The notes: a model not told the origin generated them from the letters alone. A stretch of DNA of 64,000 nt from Mucidula mucida (GCA_015501055.1 JADNYV010000166.1:16564-80563), one strand, 5' to 3'. Positions 33,471-44,590 are shown, counted from the first letter of the stretch. Made by a program: numbers and translations.

Positions 33471-33843
33471 AAAGTTCAGATTGAGCTTAGATTTCATGGC
33501 ACCCAATCAGTTTACTCAACAGAAAAACCTTCCTCAAATGTACTTGGCCTACAGGATTCTAGCCACAATCGACTTCAAAAATGCAAGTTCTCGACAAGTC
33601 TCCGTGAGAAAAAGAGATAAATTACAATTAAACCGAGTGTGCAGACAGTATGTACAACTATGCTAAATCCTAGTAAATGTATACAGTCCGTGATGCTGAG
33701 TCCGTGCCAAGAATACTAATCATAAAGGAAAATGGTCATCACAATGAAGGAGTGGATGTAGTTAAGTGTAAGGACTGTAGAGACTCGGATGTGAGAGAGG
33801 GAGAGATACGATACTCCAAAAACCCAAGAAGGAGATAAAAGTC
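33471..33843. other. Spacer with an inverted scrap of FunK1 3' flank
   Basis: 33,690-33,780 is the reverse complement of the FunK1 3'-flank repeat (compare 15,100-15,190: CACTCCTTCATCGTGATGACC on the other strand). 33,480-33,690 contains no recognised gene. The GMC oxidoreductase stop follows at 33,844. Confidence 0.6.
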
Positions 33844-35407
33844 CTAGAACAAGAGTACTCCCACTAGGGAAGCACCAAGCATTGTCCACCAACTGAGGGC
33901 AAGAGAAGGAGAAGCGCTGTCCGAATCATCAGAGTTCCCACTCGACGAAAACGAGCCCCCGTTCGAGTTTGACCCAGACCCAGAACCCCCGTTGTACTGC
34001 GCCAGAATAATTTCAGCCGCCTTCTCAGCAACACCGATCGTTGGCGCTTCCAACTGCAGAGCCACATTATTAGTTCTGGACTCAAATGAAACGATAGATG
34101 AAAGAGACTTACGTGGCAACTCATATCAATAGGGAAGATCGCGCTGTCCGCGACACGCACGTTATCCGTTCCATAAACCTGGAGCTTTGCGTTCACAACA
34201 CCGCCTTGATCAAGCGGCAACATCGAGCACGAGCCGCGGGGGTGATACTCGGTCCTCGCGTTGTCCTTGAGCCAAGCCTCCCATTCTTCATCAGTGTCGA
34301 CCTCTGATCCAGGTGAAGTCTCGCCGGTGAGATAATTCGACAGCGGCGGTGTGTTACCTGCGATACGCGCAAGCTTGATGCCCTCACGCAGAATCGTCAA
34401 GTCGGAAGAGTGGCTAAGGTAACCCGGATCGATGACGGGGTAGTCGAATGCAGAGCTAGAGTTCATGTAGATGTGGCCCGGGCTAGAACAACAAGTCAGT
34501 AAGCCGAAAAATGTGGAACATTGCGGGAATATACGGACCTCATCGGGTGTTGCAAGCCTGCTTGGATGCCGACTGCACCTGCACCGGTAATGGCGAGAAG
34601 GAGCTCGATGTTGCCAACTGGTGTATTCTGGAAGAGCTCGACAGCCTTGGAGTACATCGAGCGGTAGCCAGCGACGACCTCCTGGTACTGACTAGGGACG
34701 AGGCTAGCAGAAGCATCGGCGGCATCAGCAATGCTCTGAACCAACTCGGAGCGCGCAGACTCTCCCATGATGGCGGTGAGATTGACGTAGGCAGTCGCCG
34801 AGTTGATGTACGAGGTGAACTCCGGTGTCCTCAAGCCATTGGCGTACAAGGTTCCGGCAGTCTCGACATCGGTACTCCAGTAGATTGCAGCGACCTGAGA
34901 TCGAAATCAGCAAACGCTCGACTCCAAAGGAGAATATCGACTAACCAAATGATCTTGAACATGTTGGCCAACACCAGGAAGAGCGTTCTGGACAGTGACG
35001 CCAGCGCTTTCGAGAACATCCGTAGGGCCGATATCGCTGAGCATCAGGACTTGCGGGCTTCCAATGACACCACCAGCGAGAATGACCTCCTTCTTGACGC
35101 TAACGCTCGAAGTCGCCGCACCTGCAGAAGCAGCGTATTCGACGCCGGTCGCAGTGAGGTTGCCGGTGCTAGAGCTTTTCTCGAAGACAATCCGGGTAAC
35201 AGTGGCATCAGCAAGGATGTCAAGGTTGGAGCGAGGAGGTAGAGGGTCAATGTAGGCCGATCGCGTGTAGGAACGAGTCCAGTTCGTGGGGTTAATGAAC
35301 GATTGCGTGATGTAGGCTCCCCAGGTTTCCCCACGGGGCAATTCGCTCCAGCTTGAATATCGACCTAGATCCGAGTATTCAATAGAAAATTTGGCGAGCT
35401 CGTCCAT
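33844..35407 (-). pseudogene. GMC oxidoreductase, C-terminal two-thirds
   Basis: Minus-strand exons: 35,407-34,946, 34,894-34,535, 34,482-34,113 and 34,053-33,844. It carries the GMC signature GGVIGSPQVLMLSDIGP, VGQHVQDHL, SSSAFDYPVIDPGYL and the C-terminal YHPRGSCSMLPLDQGGVVN, with the probable catalytic His, and IDMSCH. After the enzyme domain comes a Ser/Gly/Asn-rich stretch and a hydrophobic end (LSWWTMLGASLVGVLLF), suggesting a GPI-anchored, cell-surface enzyme. The N-terminal FAD-binding part is absent. A matching middle piece lies at 44,700-44,886 on the same strand, so the gene is split. Aryl-alcohol-oxidase-like activity was likely; the flavin site is now missing. Confidence 0.82.
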
Positions 35408-35869
35408 ATCGACATGGAAAGAGGAAGAACGCGCGTTCCCCTGGGATTTTCCCGCGCGATCATTCTTTGCTTCTGTCCTGCTCGTAAATCCGTGTCAAGA
35501 ACTATTCAAGAACAAGCTGGTGACGCGCGCGTTCGTGATAATTGGTGGGTCAACACGTAACACTAAAGTTCGGAATGAACACGACAACAGATGTGATTGA
35601 GACAAGTACCGTGGACGATGTAGATAGCGATACGGAATAAAAAGAGACAGATGCACAAAAATCATAATATGAGAGAAACTCGGAAACCAGGGAAACGATA
35701 GCAATACGAGATAAACAGAGAGATGCATGTGGGAATATGTACGGGTATCGTAAACGCGATGGATATGATAATGCGCTATGTAGCAGCAAAGTGACAGGGA
35801 AAATAAGACATGTGATGAGGATGAATGGTGAGAAGATGCAGAGATAGATGAGACAGTGAAAAAGAAAAA
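35408..35869. other. AT-rich spacer, no gene seen
   Basis: Between the GMC fragment and the HMG-linked exons. Both strands carry only low-complexity, T- or A-rich frames without family resemblance. This contains the left junction of the block that splits the GMC gene. Confidence 0.4.
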
Positions 35870-36790
35870 AAGAAATATCGAAAAACTCCCGGTTCTCATA
35901 ACACATGGATTTGATGAGCACATCGTCTCGCCTCAGCTCGTCAAAGTTGATGCCCCATTCAATCTCCGGCTGGAAAAGTCGGCGGCGTAAGCTAATCGTC
36001 GTTTCTTCCAGAGAGTCGTTGGGATCCAAGGGCGTAGTAACCTGGCGAGTCATTTAGCCAAAGACCAAGAGCCAAGTGATGACAATAGCCATACCGGAAT
36101 CGGATTGAATTTGTAGCCAGTGAGAAAAGCCGAGTCTTCGTTAAATCCATCGAGGGCGTAGGTCGGTTGGGCGTACTGCTTGAAGGACGAGTCAGACGAG
36201 AAACAAAGAATAAGCCAACACTGCACATACCTGATTCGAGGGACCAGCGACAGCCATAGAACGCATAACCATTGAATGCGGTCGTCTGGGTCGGCCATTG
36301 CTAAAAGGATTAATTAGACGAGGACAAAGAGGCGAACAAAGCACATACCTGTAACGACGCGTCAACAGAAGCCTGCGGTGCGAGAATGTCTGGCGATTGA
36401 ACGTGTTCATGCTCATTGAGCGGGGGCGAGGGCCTAGACGACTCGGGATATTGCGGTGGTGCAGCCACCAATGAGCTCTAGATTTGGAATGTGAATGGAT
36501 AGTCCGTCAGCGCCGCGGCGGCTGTGTTTCGGGAGGGGATACACTCGCAGGTTCGCGACGTCAAGGACTTGGAACTCTCCATCTTGCGCTTCTTGGCCGC
36601 GCACTGTTTCGCCGAAAGATGATTGTAACCCGGAGGGGCTTTTGCGTGTCTCCGCTTCGTTTCCTGCTGCATTTCCTGCCAAGGACAGCCGGAAAGTTGA
36701 AGTCGCGTTGTTCATCATGCGCGTCTCTTGTCCACCGACGATGGTTCTGGACGGCCACGGCGTGAACAATCATCGAGCTAAGATCTTGCG
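35870..36790 (-). pseudogene. HMG-box transcription-factor relic 1
   Basis: On the minus strand, 36,705-36,580 reads EMQQETKRRHAKAPPGYNH and AAKKRKME, the end of an HMG-box (helix 3 and the basic tail). Downstream are Pro/Gln-rich candidate exons (PPQYPESSRPSPPLNEHEHV, about 36,460-36,360) and further pieces to about 35,890 (QYAQPTYALDGFNEDSAF; FQPEIEWGINFDELRRDD). Introns with GTATGTG..AG separate them, but phases do not all agree, so the gene is probably broken. The first part of the HMG box is barely recognisable. A paralogue lies in opposite orientation at 44,154-44,590. Confidence 0.55.
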
Positions 36791-37401
36791 TCAACGACCG
36801 CGGGGATGAGGCGACTATATAAAGGGGAGAAGAGGGAAATAAAGGAGGATGTGAGCGGATGGACGGTAGTGCTCGAGGGGACGTGTTTTCCGAATGTCGA
36901 CGCCGAACGTGACGAGGGACGCTGTCTGCATATTGTACATGTCAACTCGAGTTGTAAGCTCGCCAGGATGTTTGCTGACCGAGTATTCAGCGAGGGCAAC
37001 GTACATATATCCCAACTCAATGCTCATGTCATTTTACAGCAGTGTGTCCGGTATGTCGCCGTCCCGTGAGTGTCCTCGACATATCATGCGAGACGTTTGA
37101 TACGCAGAAGGAATTGTTATATTGGCGGGCTCACAATGCCGGGGAAGAAAAATATTGATGAAGAGAGTCGGTGCAGCAGGTGTTTGCACGAGGTGAGGAG
37201 TCCGGTTGAAGGACAGCGAGGTTGGACAGAAGTGTTTCGAGAAATAAAGAGCGGGGACGTGGTAGAGGTGAATGAGCGGACGACTGGGATGCGTTGGACT
37301 CGCTGACGCTCGGGGAGAATCCGGGCATGCTGGTGGAACGGAGGATGACTCGAAAAAGTGACACATTATGTCAGCGTCTATATCTCTTGCTTTCGTCCAC
37401 G
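36791..37401. other. Spacer upstream of the membrane-protein gene
   Basis: About 600 bp without a supported gene. Short frames on both strands show no family resemblance. It should contain the promoter of the gene at 37,402; TATATCTCTTGC at about 37,379 is close to its start but is not a clear TATA box. Confidence 0.35.
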
Positions 37402-38259
37402 ATGGACGAATCCCTTTCGCAAGACCATACATCCCCCCAAGCTACCGAATCATCGCTCATAGCGAAGGTTCTGAATGTCGTCGTCCTTCTGCTGTTTAAT
37501 ATAGTCTTGCTGACGTTCGGCGTCGTCCTCGTTAATGACTGCCTCACCGTGGCGACAACACCAGCAGCTTTTGCGGTAATAGTACAGTGTATGATCCTGG
37601 TGCTTGCAACATGCTCTAAATGGCCCCCTCTTCTCCTTTATGGCCTGCATATGGTGTGTTTTTGTGGTGCGTAGTTTCATATTCGGTCTGCCTCCTGTTC
37701 TGAATGTGATCCCTAGGTCTACCGTGGTTCTTCCCTTGCAACACCAGACACGCTTGGAACGTCGTTGTGATCCTGATGGTCAGCTCCCTTGTGTTCTATG
37801 GGGCGATTAGGATGCATCCGGGGGGATTGCGGTCTATGGGTATGTTTTTGTTATCAGTGCCTATACCAACTCAACCCGCCTAAGGTCATTGGGTGACTGG
37901 TTTCGAGTCCTTGTTGCAGCATCTAGGGTCGACTATATCTGGCATAGTGTTGTCCCTCCGTCTCATGGTTGCCATTGTCGTCAAATCCCTTGGGCGCGTG
38001 CTCTATGGGCCTGACAACGAGTCACCTGGCTTGTCAGTCCCCAAGGATGAGGCCCAGGTGTTGTCGGATTCTGATGATCCCCCTCCAGTCAGTTGTTTTC
38101 TCTTTTGAAGATTCTGTCTTCTTTTTGTGTGCAGTTGGATGCTCAAGGGTGCTTCTGTAGAGCTACATGGATGCTGATTGTCCCGCTAGGTTGGTGTTCA
38201 CAAAGATGTTGGCCAGCCGGGACACCAGCCAGAGCCCTCCGATGGCTAGGATGGTTTAG
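37402..38259 (+). CDS. Small multi-pass membrane protein, unknown function
   Basis: A four-exon model fits: 37,402-37,666, 37,717-37,839, 37,885-38,087 and 38,161-38,259 (690 nt, 229 residues, all phases agree; introns GTGCGT..CTAG, GTATGT..TAAG, GTCAGT..GTAG). Hydrophobic segments: KVLNVVVLLLFNIVLLTFGV (about 22-42), FAVIVQCMILVLATC, LLLYGLHMVCFCGLPWFF, NVVVILMVSSLVFYGAI and ISGIVLSLRLMVAIVV, so four or five membrane spans. The C-terminus is acidic and then polar (DSDDPPPSYMDADC). The last exon is the least certain; an alternative acceptor at 38,134 gives another ending. I do not recognise the family. It is one of few genes in this stretch without visible lesions. Confidence 0.55.
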
Positions 38260-39246
38260 AGTAAGTTTTGTGATTAGATCTTTTGAGGGCACTACTCAAA
38301 TTCCCCCCCGCAGCTTGTCGAACAAATATTTTTATTTGCAGCTTTTCTCGTTCAATTGTACTCTACATCATCGCATGGACCTGGACTTGTTAGAATGTTA
38401 GATATCACTGTATGTATAGTATAGTAATCCTCATACTTGTCTGAATTGTATCCGCTGTTGTAATTTCTATGGTGTAGCGTGACGGTGACAGCACACGTTG
38501 CAGGACAATCTCAGCCAGCAACGACGATGATCTCAAAGTCGACAACAGCGGCGCCGGTGAGGTCAATTTCCACACTTTTTTTGGCGGCAGCAGTCAACCG
38601 AAGGTCGGCTTGTCGTCACAGGCAAAGCCGCCACCACTTGAAAGGCTGCAGCAGAAGGCGAATGGAGTTGAGAGGACGATATGCCGCCAAAGAAAAAGAT
38701 AGCGGGCGAGCAGAATCATCGGCATCAGTGCGTATATTACTACAGTGGTCCGAATACTATTGATATATCTTCAGGCAATGATGACGACTATGCGCCATCT
38801 CCAACGAGACAACGGTCAAGAGTTTAAAGGCGGTGCTCGTGTCTAGCGACGAGGACGAGCTGGCGTTGAAGAGGATCAAGCCACGCCCACAGGGTACTCC
38901 CTGCGTATTAAGCTAAAGCCGAGTTGTAGATGATGCCAGACCTGCTCCTAAACACAAGAAACCGGTTGCGAGACGACACAGCATCACCCACGCCCAAGAA
39001 GCAATTGATACCTGCTAAACAGTCAGCCAAAACTGGAGCGAAACCTAGAAAGTCTGCTTCGTCCAAGAAGAAGGACACAATATACAGTGTTGCCTCGGAC
39101 GACGATAATGATCTTGCCAGACTGCCCTATGAATGCTTGAGAACCAGTCGATGTTTTACCTGGAACAAACTGTCCCGCTCGCTTCAAACAAAATACATCG
39201 ACGCACACCCAAATCAGCCACCTGCACTCTCCATTCTCTCAACATA
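38260..39246 (+). pseudogene. Low-complexity nuclear-protein-like relic
   Basis: Readable pieces are MPPKKKIAGEQNHRHQ (38,680), SSGNDDDYAPSPTRQRS (38,770), VSSDEDELALKRIKPRP in another frame (38,835), and PKKQLIPAKQSAKTGAKPRK plus YSVASDDDNDLA (38,990-39,120). The Lys-rich and acidic composition suggests a nuclear protein. Frame changes between the pieces suggest decay or unresolved introns. No known family is evident to me. Confidence 0.35.
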
Positions 39247-39620
39247 AAACTCACCTGTCGCAGCAGCAGAGTTGACGTCTTTCAATGTATCTCTCCTCAC
39301 GGCTTCGTTCACTCTGACAAGTATCAATGCCACCAGAACGACGGGGTCGAGGCTTCCTTCCCAGCAGCCAGAGGCAGCGACATCTAGTGGGGTTTGGGTA
39401 GATGTCCATTTGTGGTTTGTTGTGCTTGGAGTGATTGTGTCAGAAGTATACCATGTGAGTTTGTTACGTGTTCATGTCGTGAAAGCAGACACTTATGCAT
39501 GGTTACAGTTAGTAATACTATGTATACTCTGAATTGAATACATCTTGTTAGCCTCTCTCTGCATTCATCAGATTGGGTTCTTATGAAGGTCTATGTTCCA
39601 TCGTTGAATGCTACGTCACG
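39247..39620 (+). repeat. Dispersed repeat copy 1 with a hydrophobic exon
   Basis: Related to 43,025-43,440. Shared landmarks: GACGT(T)TTT..ATGTATCTCTC(C/T)TCACGGCTTCGTT; GG(T/T)CGAGGCT/GTTGAAGCT followed by CCAGCAGCCAGAG; and CAGATTGGGTTCTTATG at the end. The + frame reads SRLPSQQPEAATSSG and then a hydrophobic run WFVVLGVIVSEVY. It probably represents an exon of an unknown membrane protein present in two decayed copies. Confidence 0.5.
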
Positions 39621-40469
39621 GGGAATAGAAAGTGCTGCTTATAATGGTATGTCCATATTGAAAGGTCAATGCAAAAATCGAGGCTCGTGATGCCTATATA
39701 GTAGGTGGAGATTGCTGCATTAGTAGCATCGGTTCCTTTTGTCACCATGACCAAGCAGCTATCAATGCTTATTGCTAAATGGTTTGCAATTATTGTTGAT
39801 CTTACTCGCGCGCAACTAGCGGTAGCTATTGAACCACCATTGATGGTGTCCAGACTTCGAGCGCGCCGTTGAGGTATGCAAATGTCGAGTTTTCTGCTAG
39901 TGGGGTCTGATGTTCTCCGTTAGAACTGCTCGGACGCGACCTTGAGCTTTTGTACAGAGGAGTTTGTTGATAGCCTCATCAAGTGTGTAGATAGTCCTGA
40001 TTATCTTGACGTTCAAACCCATTTCCGGGGTACGTACTTTGTTTAGCGCGCTTGAACATGCTGATGATCTACATTACTAGGGTTGCAGCAATATTGTCAT
40101 CGCTATGGAAAACCTATTTCGCTTCCAGGCGCGATAGAGTTGCAGAAACCGACTTCGAGTTGTGAACGGTTTCTTTGTATGATGTTACGGCTTGAATAAG
40201 TAGCATGCTGTGACGGTTTTTTATCTTTGAACCTCGAATTAGGACAACTTCACTTAGATGAATAGGATAATTCACCGATTTGAGATTGCTGCGTGGTCAT
40301 TAGACGCAAGCGCTCTGAGAATCATGCCATTTGCAATCCAGTAGGAAGACTACGTAGAGCCTGAACCTGTCAACTTCTCACTGCTCAAGTTTCCACGGGT
40401 TCATCTGACGTGTATCTATCTTGATTTTCTGTGTGTGGCGTAAAAAAAAGAGGACAAAATCATTTCCAT
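39621..40469. other. Spacer with no recognised gene
   Basis: About 850 bp with only short frames. Near the right end, TTTTTTTT on the minus strand (40,442-40,449) acts as the tRNA terminator. Confidence 0.4.
40441..40450 (-). terminator. RNA polymerase III terminator of the tRNA
   Basis: On the minus strand a run of eight T begins about 21 bases after the tRNA 3' end. Four or more T is the usual polymerase III stop. Confidence 0.7.
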
Positions 40470-40557
40470 TGCATTAAGGGGGAATCGAACCCCCGGCGGG
40501 TCAAATATTCTTCAAACACAATGGCAACGACCCAGGTTACCACTACCCTATTAATTC
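40470..40557 (-). tRNA. tRNA-Gly(GCC) with a short intron
   Basis: The minus strand folds as a tRNA. Acceptor GAATTAA pairs with TTAATGC (one A.G mismatch at the second pair). The D-arm includes TAGTGGTAA. The anticodon stem GGTCG/TGACC has loop TT-GCC-A, followed by an intron of about 17 nt at the canonical position after base 37. The T-arm GGGGG-TTCGATT-CCCCC is perfect. Discriminator base A. The 3' half matches the general eukaryotic tRNA-Gly pattern (GGTTCGATTCCC..AATGCA; established knowledge). The acceptor mismatch could lower function or mark early decay. Confidence 0.85.
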
Positions 40558-43024
40558 TGGGATGCGGCAGTGACAGTCTGATACATGACAGTTCTGACTC
40601 TCCTTTGAACCATCTGTAACCAGCAAGAAAAAAAAGGCCGTTAAACGAAATGTCGAATACCTACTATGACCACGAACTTTGCACTCTTGACTTATGTCAA
40701 TCATCTAACACTTTTCATGTTTGATCCAAGAAAACATGTATATTGAGTGTACATATATGATATAGCAAAGCTCAGATCATGCACAAGGAAGGTGTCCATT
40801 GATTAATTGGTTTTCTGCTTCTGCTTGAAGTGGCTTCTCAGCCGACCCAGTAGTTGTTGCCCGTTTCGCTGGTTCCGAAGCCGTGGACTTCAAGTAGTTT
40901 GGTGGACCGTTACATGCTCCTCTGGCATTCAGCTCTTGGCGGCGCAGTGTAATCTCGGCTGCCGTCCCTCAACGCATGGCAGGAGGCGTGGATGGTTGCG
41001 TACAAGGACCAGACCGCGCTGGTCATACCCATCCCATGTGCCATTGAGAGATAGCCTGCATGGTGTATGAGCGACAGGACTTTGTGGAATAAAACACTAT
41101 TGATCACGGGCGGTTTTGTTGGATTTGGGGAATAGATAAACAAGCCATAGTTTCGATAGAGGATAGATTGTTGTATGGGTCTTGGTATCGCTTATCGCCC
41201 ACGTAGAGTATTTCGCTCTCTCCGAGTCCGCTGGGGTGATTCTTGACTGATATGTGTATTCACGCAGAGGAAAGTTCTGGTAAGGCGTTATATATAGATT
41301 TAAAGCGCATATCACAAGCGCACCAGGGTGAAGATGATGCGGTCTTCTAGCAAGGTAGAAGATGCATGGTTATGAGTACAATGAGTACAACGAGCGAGTA
41401 GACCTTTGAAGTCTCCTTGAGAAGGCAGTAAGGTCTAGTTTCCTTTTTTTGTAACATGTCGCTGCGGACTAGAAGAGGGGTGATATCAGCTGCCATTGAC
41501 AGAGGGTTCATGGTCAACGTTAACATACGTTTTGTGCTGTTCAAGGCCGTTTCAGAGTAGTTCTTGAGATTGCCTTACTCGAGACCCAATGAACTTTCAA
41601 GGCTGTCACGATTCTGGCGATTCACGGTCAGTATTAATTTGCCAAATTCTGGTAGATGCACAAAAAATGACGGGGAATGCCTTCAAGGGTTGGATAAAAG
41701 TAAAGTCCATCACTTCAGACGAGATTGGATCCATGGTTAGCCCAAATTTTACCTATGAATTACGCCAAATCCGCCGACATTTTATTACCTTTGACCTCGA
41801 ATCCGCGACTTTCCGCCTCCAAAATCGTGTTTTCAAAGTCTCTAAATCCGTCAAATTCACCGGAGTCCGAGGGAAGTTTCTCAGGGCCTGACAAGACCAA
41901 TAAGGAGACTACGAAGAATGCTGCACACGGCGAGTCCGCTTGTGATATCGCCAAACATCAATGTGTTGCTTTGAGAGTCATATGATCCTCTGCAGCTGAA
42001 GACGGCCTCGAGGAACTTCAAGTGCAAGCCGGCGGTGACTAAGGCGACAGAGACCATTCAAGTGAGCCTGTGAATACTGAGACGATTGAATGGAAATAAT
42101 CTGTACTTTGTATGTAAAGTAATGAATATTCCAAAGGAACTCCAAGAGACGTACCTCATCAGCACGTAGAAAAGAGGCGCTGAGAATAACGATTGAACAG
42201 TGTTCTTTACTGTGTTGGCTTGAGGCTGTATACCAGTGGAACATGTTTGGTAAAATCTATGTCCTACCCAGGTCCTAGGTGCCCCTATTTTCATGGGGCG
42301 AGTATGAGCTCGCCTGGAGCTTGCAAAACCCTACTGGAACGAACTGGACTATCCCGCTTGCTCGGCCAAAACCGTGTCGGCGCACCTGGATTGGAGCCTA
42401 AAATCTTGTTGCGCTCTCCATACTCTCAACAGAGAAATGGACTGACGAATATAATTAAATTTGGTGGCATATAATCATGAAATTTGACCGAGGAACATCT
42501 CTATGGACGCTCATTCGCGATATGGCCGGTTGCCATCTTTATATCCTTGTTCTTGCTACCTTTGTGTCTGCAGTGGCTGCTGCGGTCTTCTGGCTTAGAA
42601 TTCAGCATCTACCAGTAGCAGGACGACTACTCGTATGATGATATGGGAAAAGACGCGGCAGACGACAATTGTTATGACGAGGAAGATGATTTCAAAGAGG
42701 ATGATGATCATGGCAAGTCTGCGGACGATCTAGACAATTGTGAGGGAGATCAGGTATGCCCGGTTTCTCTTCTTATATCTCTATTTGACATGATGTGAAC
42801 AGGGTATGACTGTGTTGATTCCAAGGTCTTTATCATCCTGAGGGGGGGGCACTGTTGTCTACCGTAACCGTCTCAGTTTCCGTCAATCCTTACCGGCAAC
42901 AGCCTCCTGCACGTCCGTGGAAGCGGTTTGTCTTGTCAGTTGAAGCCCACACTGTTGTCGTCCACAACATTATTGTCGGTAGTATCATCTCCAAATATGT
43001 GAACAAACAGATACCACTAGGCAT
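40558..43024. other. Long spacer, no supported gene
   Basis: About 2.5 kb. The + frame at 41,589-41,891 (100 residues) has ordinary composition but no family resemblance. 42,605-42,755 encodes a very acidic stretch (DEEDDFKEDDDHGKSADD), and 42,860-43,035 a short frame beginning MSTVTVSVSVNPY. These may be remains of the gene whose other copy is at 38,680-39,620. I assign no function. Confidence 0.3.
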
Positions 43025-43440
43025 TGACGTTTTTTGATGTATCTCTCTTCACGGCTTCGTTGCCTACCTTCACAATGGGGTTGAAGCTACCTTTCCAGCA
43101 GCCAGAGTCCGCAATGTCTGACAATAACGCTGGGCTTTGGACGGGTTTGCTGTAAGGGGCGATATTGATTGTTCTTTTTATCTATGTGAGTTGCATGCGC
43201 GTTCAAAAAAAGACGCTGATGCACAAAAACAGCTCAATTGATGTACACTTGGACTTTGTGAATCGCTTTCAATATCAGATTGGGTTCTTATGTAGGTATA
43301 GGTTCCGGTGGCACCTTGTTGCCATCATCAAGCACTTGTCCTTATTGTGGGATTTTGTGGTGATGGCCTTAAGATGTGTTGTGATCGCGATTTCAACTGA
43401 CAGATTCTATCTTCATTAGGTCTTCTTTTCCATTCTGTTT
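43025..43440 (+). repeat. Dispersed repeat copy 2 with a hydrophobic exon
   Basis: Diverged relative of 39,247-39,620. The frame reads LKLPFQQPESAMSDNNAG, then after a stop GAILIVLFIYVSCMR, parallel to the hydrophobic exon of copy 1. The preceding acidic sequence at 42,605-42,755 parallels the acidic pieces before copy 1. Both copies look broken. Confidence 0.5.
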
Positions 43441-44153
43441 GGGACCGAATCCAACGGGGGTTGGAGTTTCAATCTTTGATGTCGGTCACCAGTACCGTTC
43501 AAATGGAGTTACGACTACGGTGCGCACCCCCCTGCACTCCTTCTAACGCGGGGACGGAGGGCGTGGCTTGGCGTGGTAGACGGAACACGTTCACGTGACA
43601 TTGTGCTCCTCTATGCGGGAGGGCTAACATAGTATGCTGGACTATTTCAACCGGACCCCTGACGATCCTGGTCTTCCTTGTCTCATCTATGGGCTGACTA
43701 TGTCTCTAGAGTTACGCTCTCCTAATGTACTCGGCTGACAGAGGCACATGTCTGGTTTGCCTCTAACCAGCTGGATGTTTCTTTGGTGGACAAATTGTCG
43801 TAGGTCTTGCTGGAACATGTAGCTCTGAATGTTACACTATGGCTTATAGATCGACTCAGTGTCAAGTTGATGATCAAAGCCTGAGTGGCTTTGTGCGTCA
43901 ATGTGGCATAATTATTTGTGGTGCGAGATTGTAAGAAGTTTATTACTTCGTGCCCTAGAAACGTTAATACTAACATTGTACACTATTATCCAGGCCTTGA
44001 AGCAATTGAACGACCCCGCTTTGATGTTTTTCCTTCTACGATGAATTGCACGTGATCTTTTACCCAATAAGAGCGAGACGCGCTTTGTCTCTTGTTCACA
44101 GCCTACCACCATCGTCACTCATCACAAAAGGCAAACTTTCATCTATTTCAGTC
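43441..44153. other. Spacer with no recognised gene
   Basis: About 700 bp. Short frames only. The region before 44,154 should have held the promoter of the HMG-box gene; CACGTGA at about 44,049 is an E-box-like palindrome, which may be chance. Confidence 0.3.
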
Positions 44154-44590
44154 ATGGCACCACGGGCTCCTCGCATTGCAGCTCCTGAGCTTACAGAAGA
44201 GCTCAAGACAAGATATACGGTGTCGTTTGTGCATATCCCAAACAAAGACAATGTTCTGAAATTGCAGGAAACGAGAGCTGCCATTCAACCAAAGAAGAGG
44301 AAGGCCGGTGAAGAGGAGGAACATGTCGACTGTCCCTCCAACCAGTTTATGCTGTACAAGGCGTGAATGTCTGATCAATTGGCCACAACTCTCTGTGCAG
44401 AGCTCAAGGCCACATACGGCCCACTGTGGTTCAACATGTTTTCGAAGGTGGTCTCATACCATTGGAAGCGTTTGGGCACGGAGGCCGAGGCATTTTGGCA
44501 GGAAATGCAGGAGGAAACGAAGCGGAGACACGCAGAGGCCCATCCGGGTTACAAGTATCATCCGGCGAATCAGTGCGCGATTCAATGCTG
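44154..44590 (+). pseudogene. HMG-box transcription-factor relic 2, one in-frame stop
   Basis: The frame from ATG 44,154 (MAPRAPRIAAPEL) enters an HMG box at CPSNQFMLYKA. A TGA at 44,364-44,366 follows, and the same frame continues MSDQLATTLCAELKATYGPL, then KVVSYHWKRLGTEAEAFWQ and MQEETKRRHAEAHPGYKYH. In HMG boxes this position is often Arg or Lys, so CGA to TGA is the likely change. Apart from this stop the box looks complete: N-terminal strand, three helices with two Trp, and the basic YKYHP end. The end of the gene after 44,590 is unclear. Function by family: sequence-specific DNA bending and transcription control. Confidence 0.7.

Noticed and set aside
34511..35242. Plus-strand frame of 243 codons
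   Set aside because: Antisense of the GMC oxidoreductase exons, which carry recognisable GMC motifs.
35515..35575. AFVIIGGSTRN on the + strand, resembling an FAD-binding start of a GMC enzyme in reverse orientation
   Set aside because: Only about ten residues, with no continuation of the Rossmann fold. Chance is more likely than a micro-inversion.
35870..44590. HMG-box genes as a mating-type locus
   Set aside because: Basidiomycete mating loci use homeodomain and pheromone-receptor genes, and none is seen here. The HMG copies are broken.
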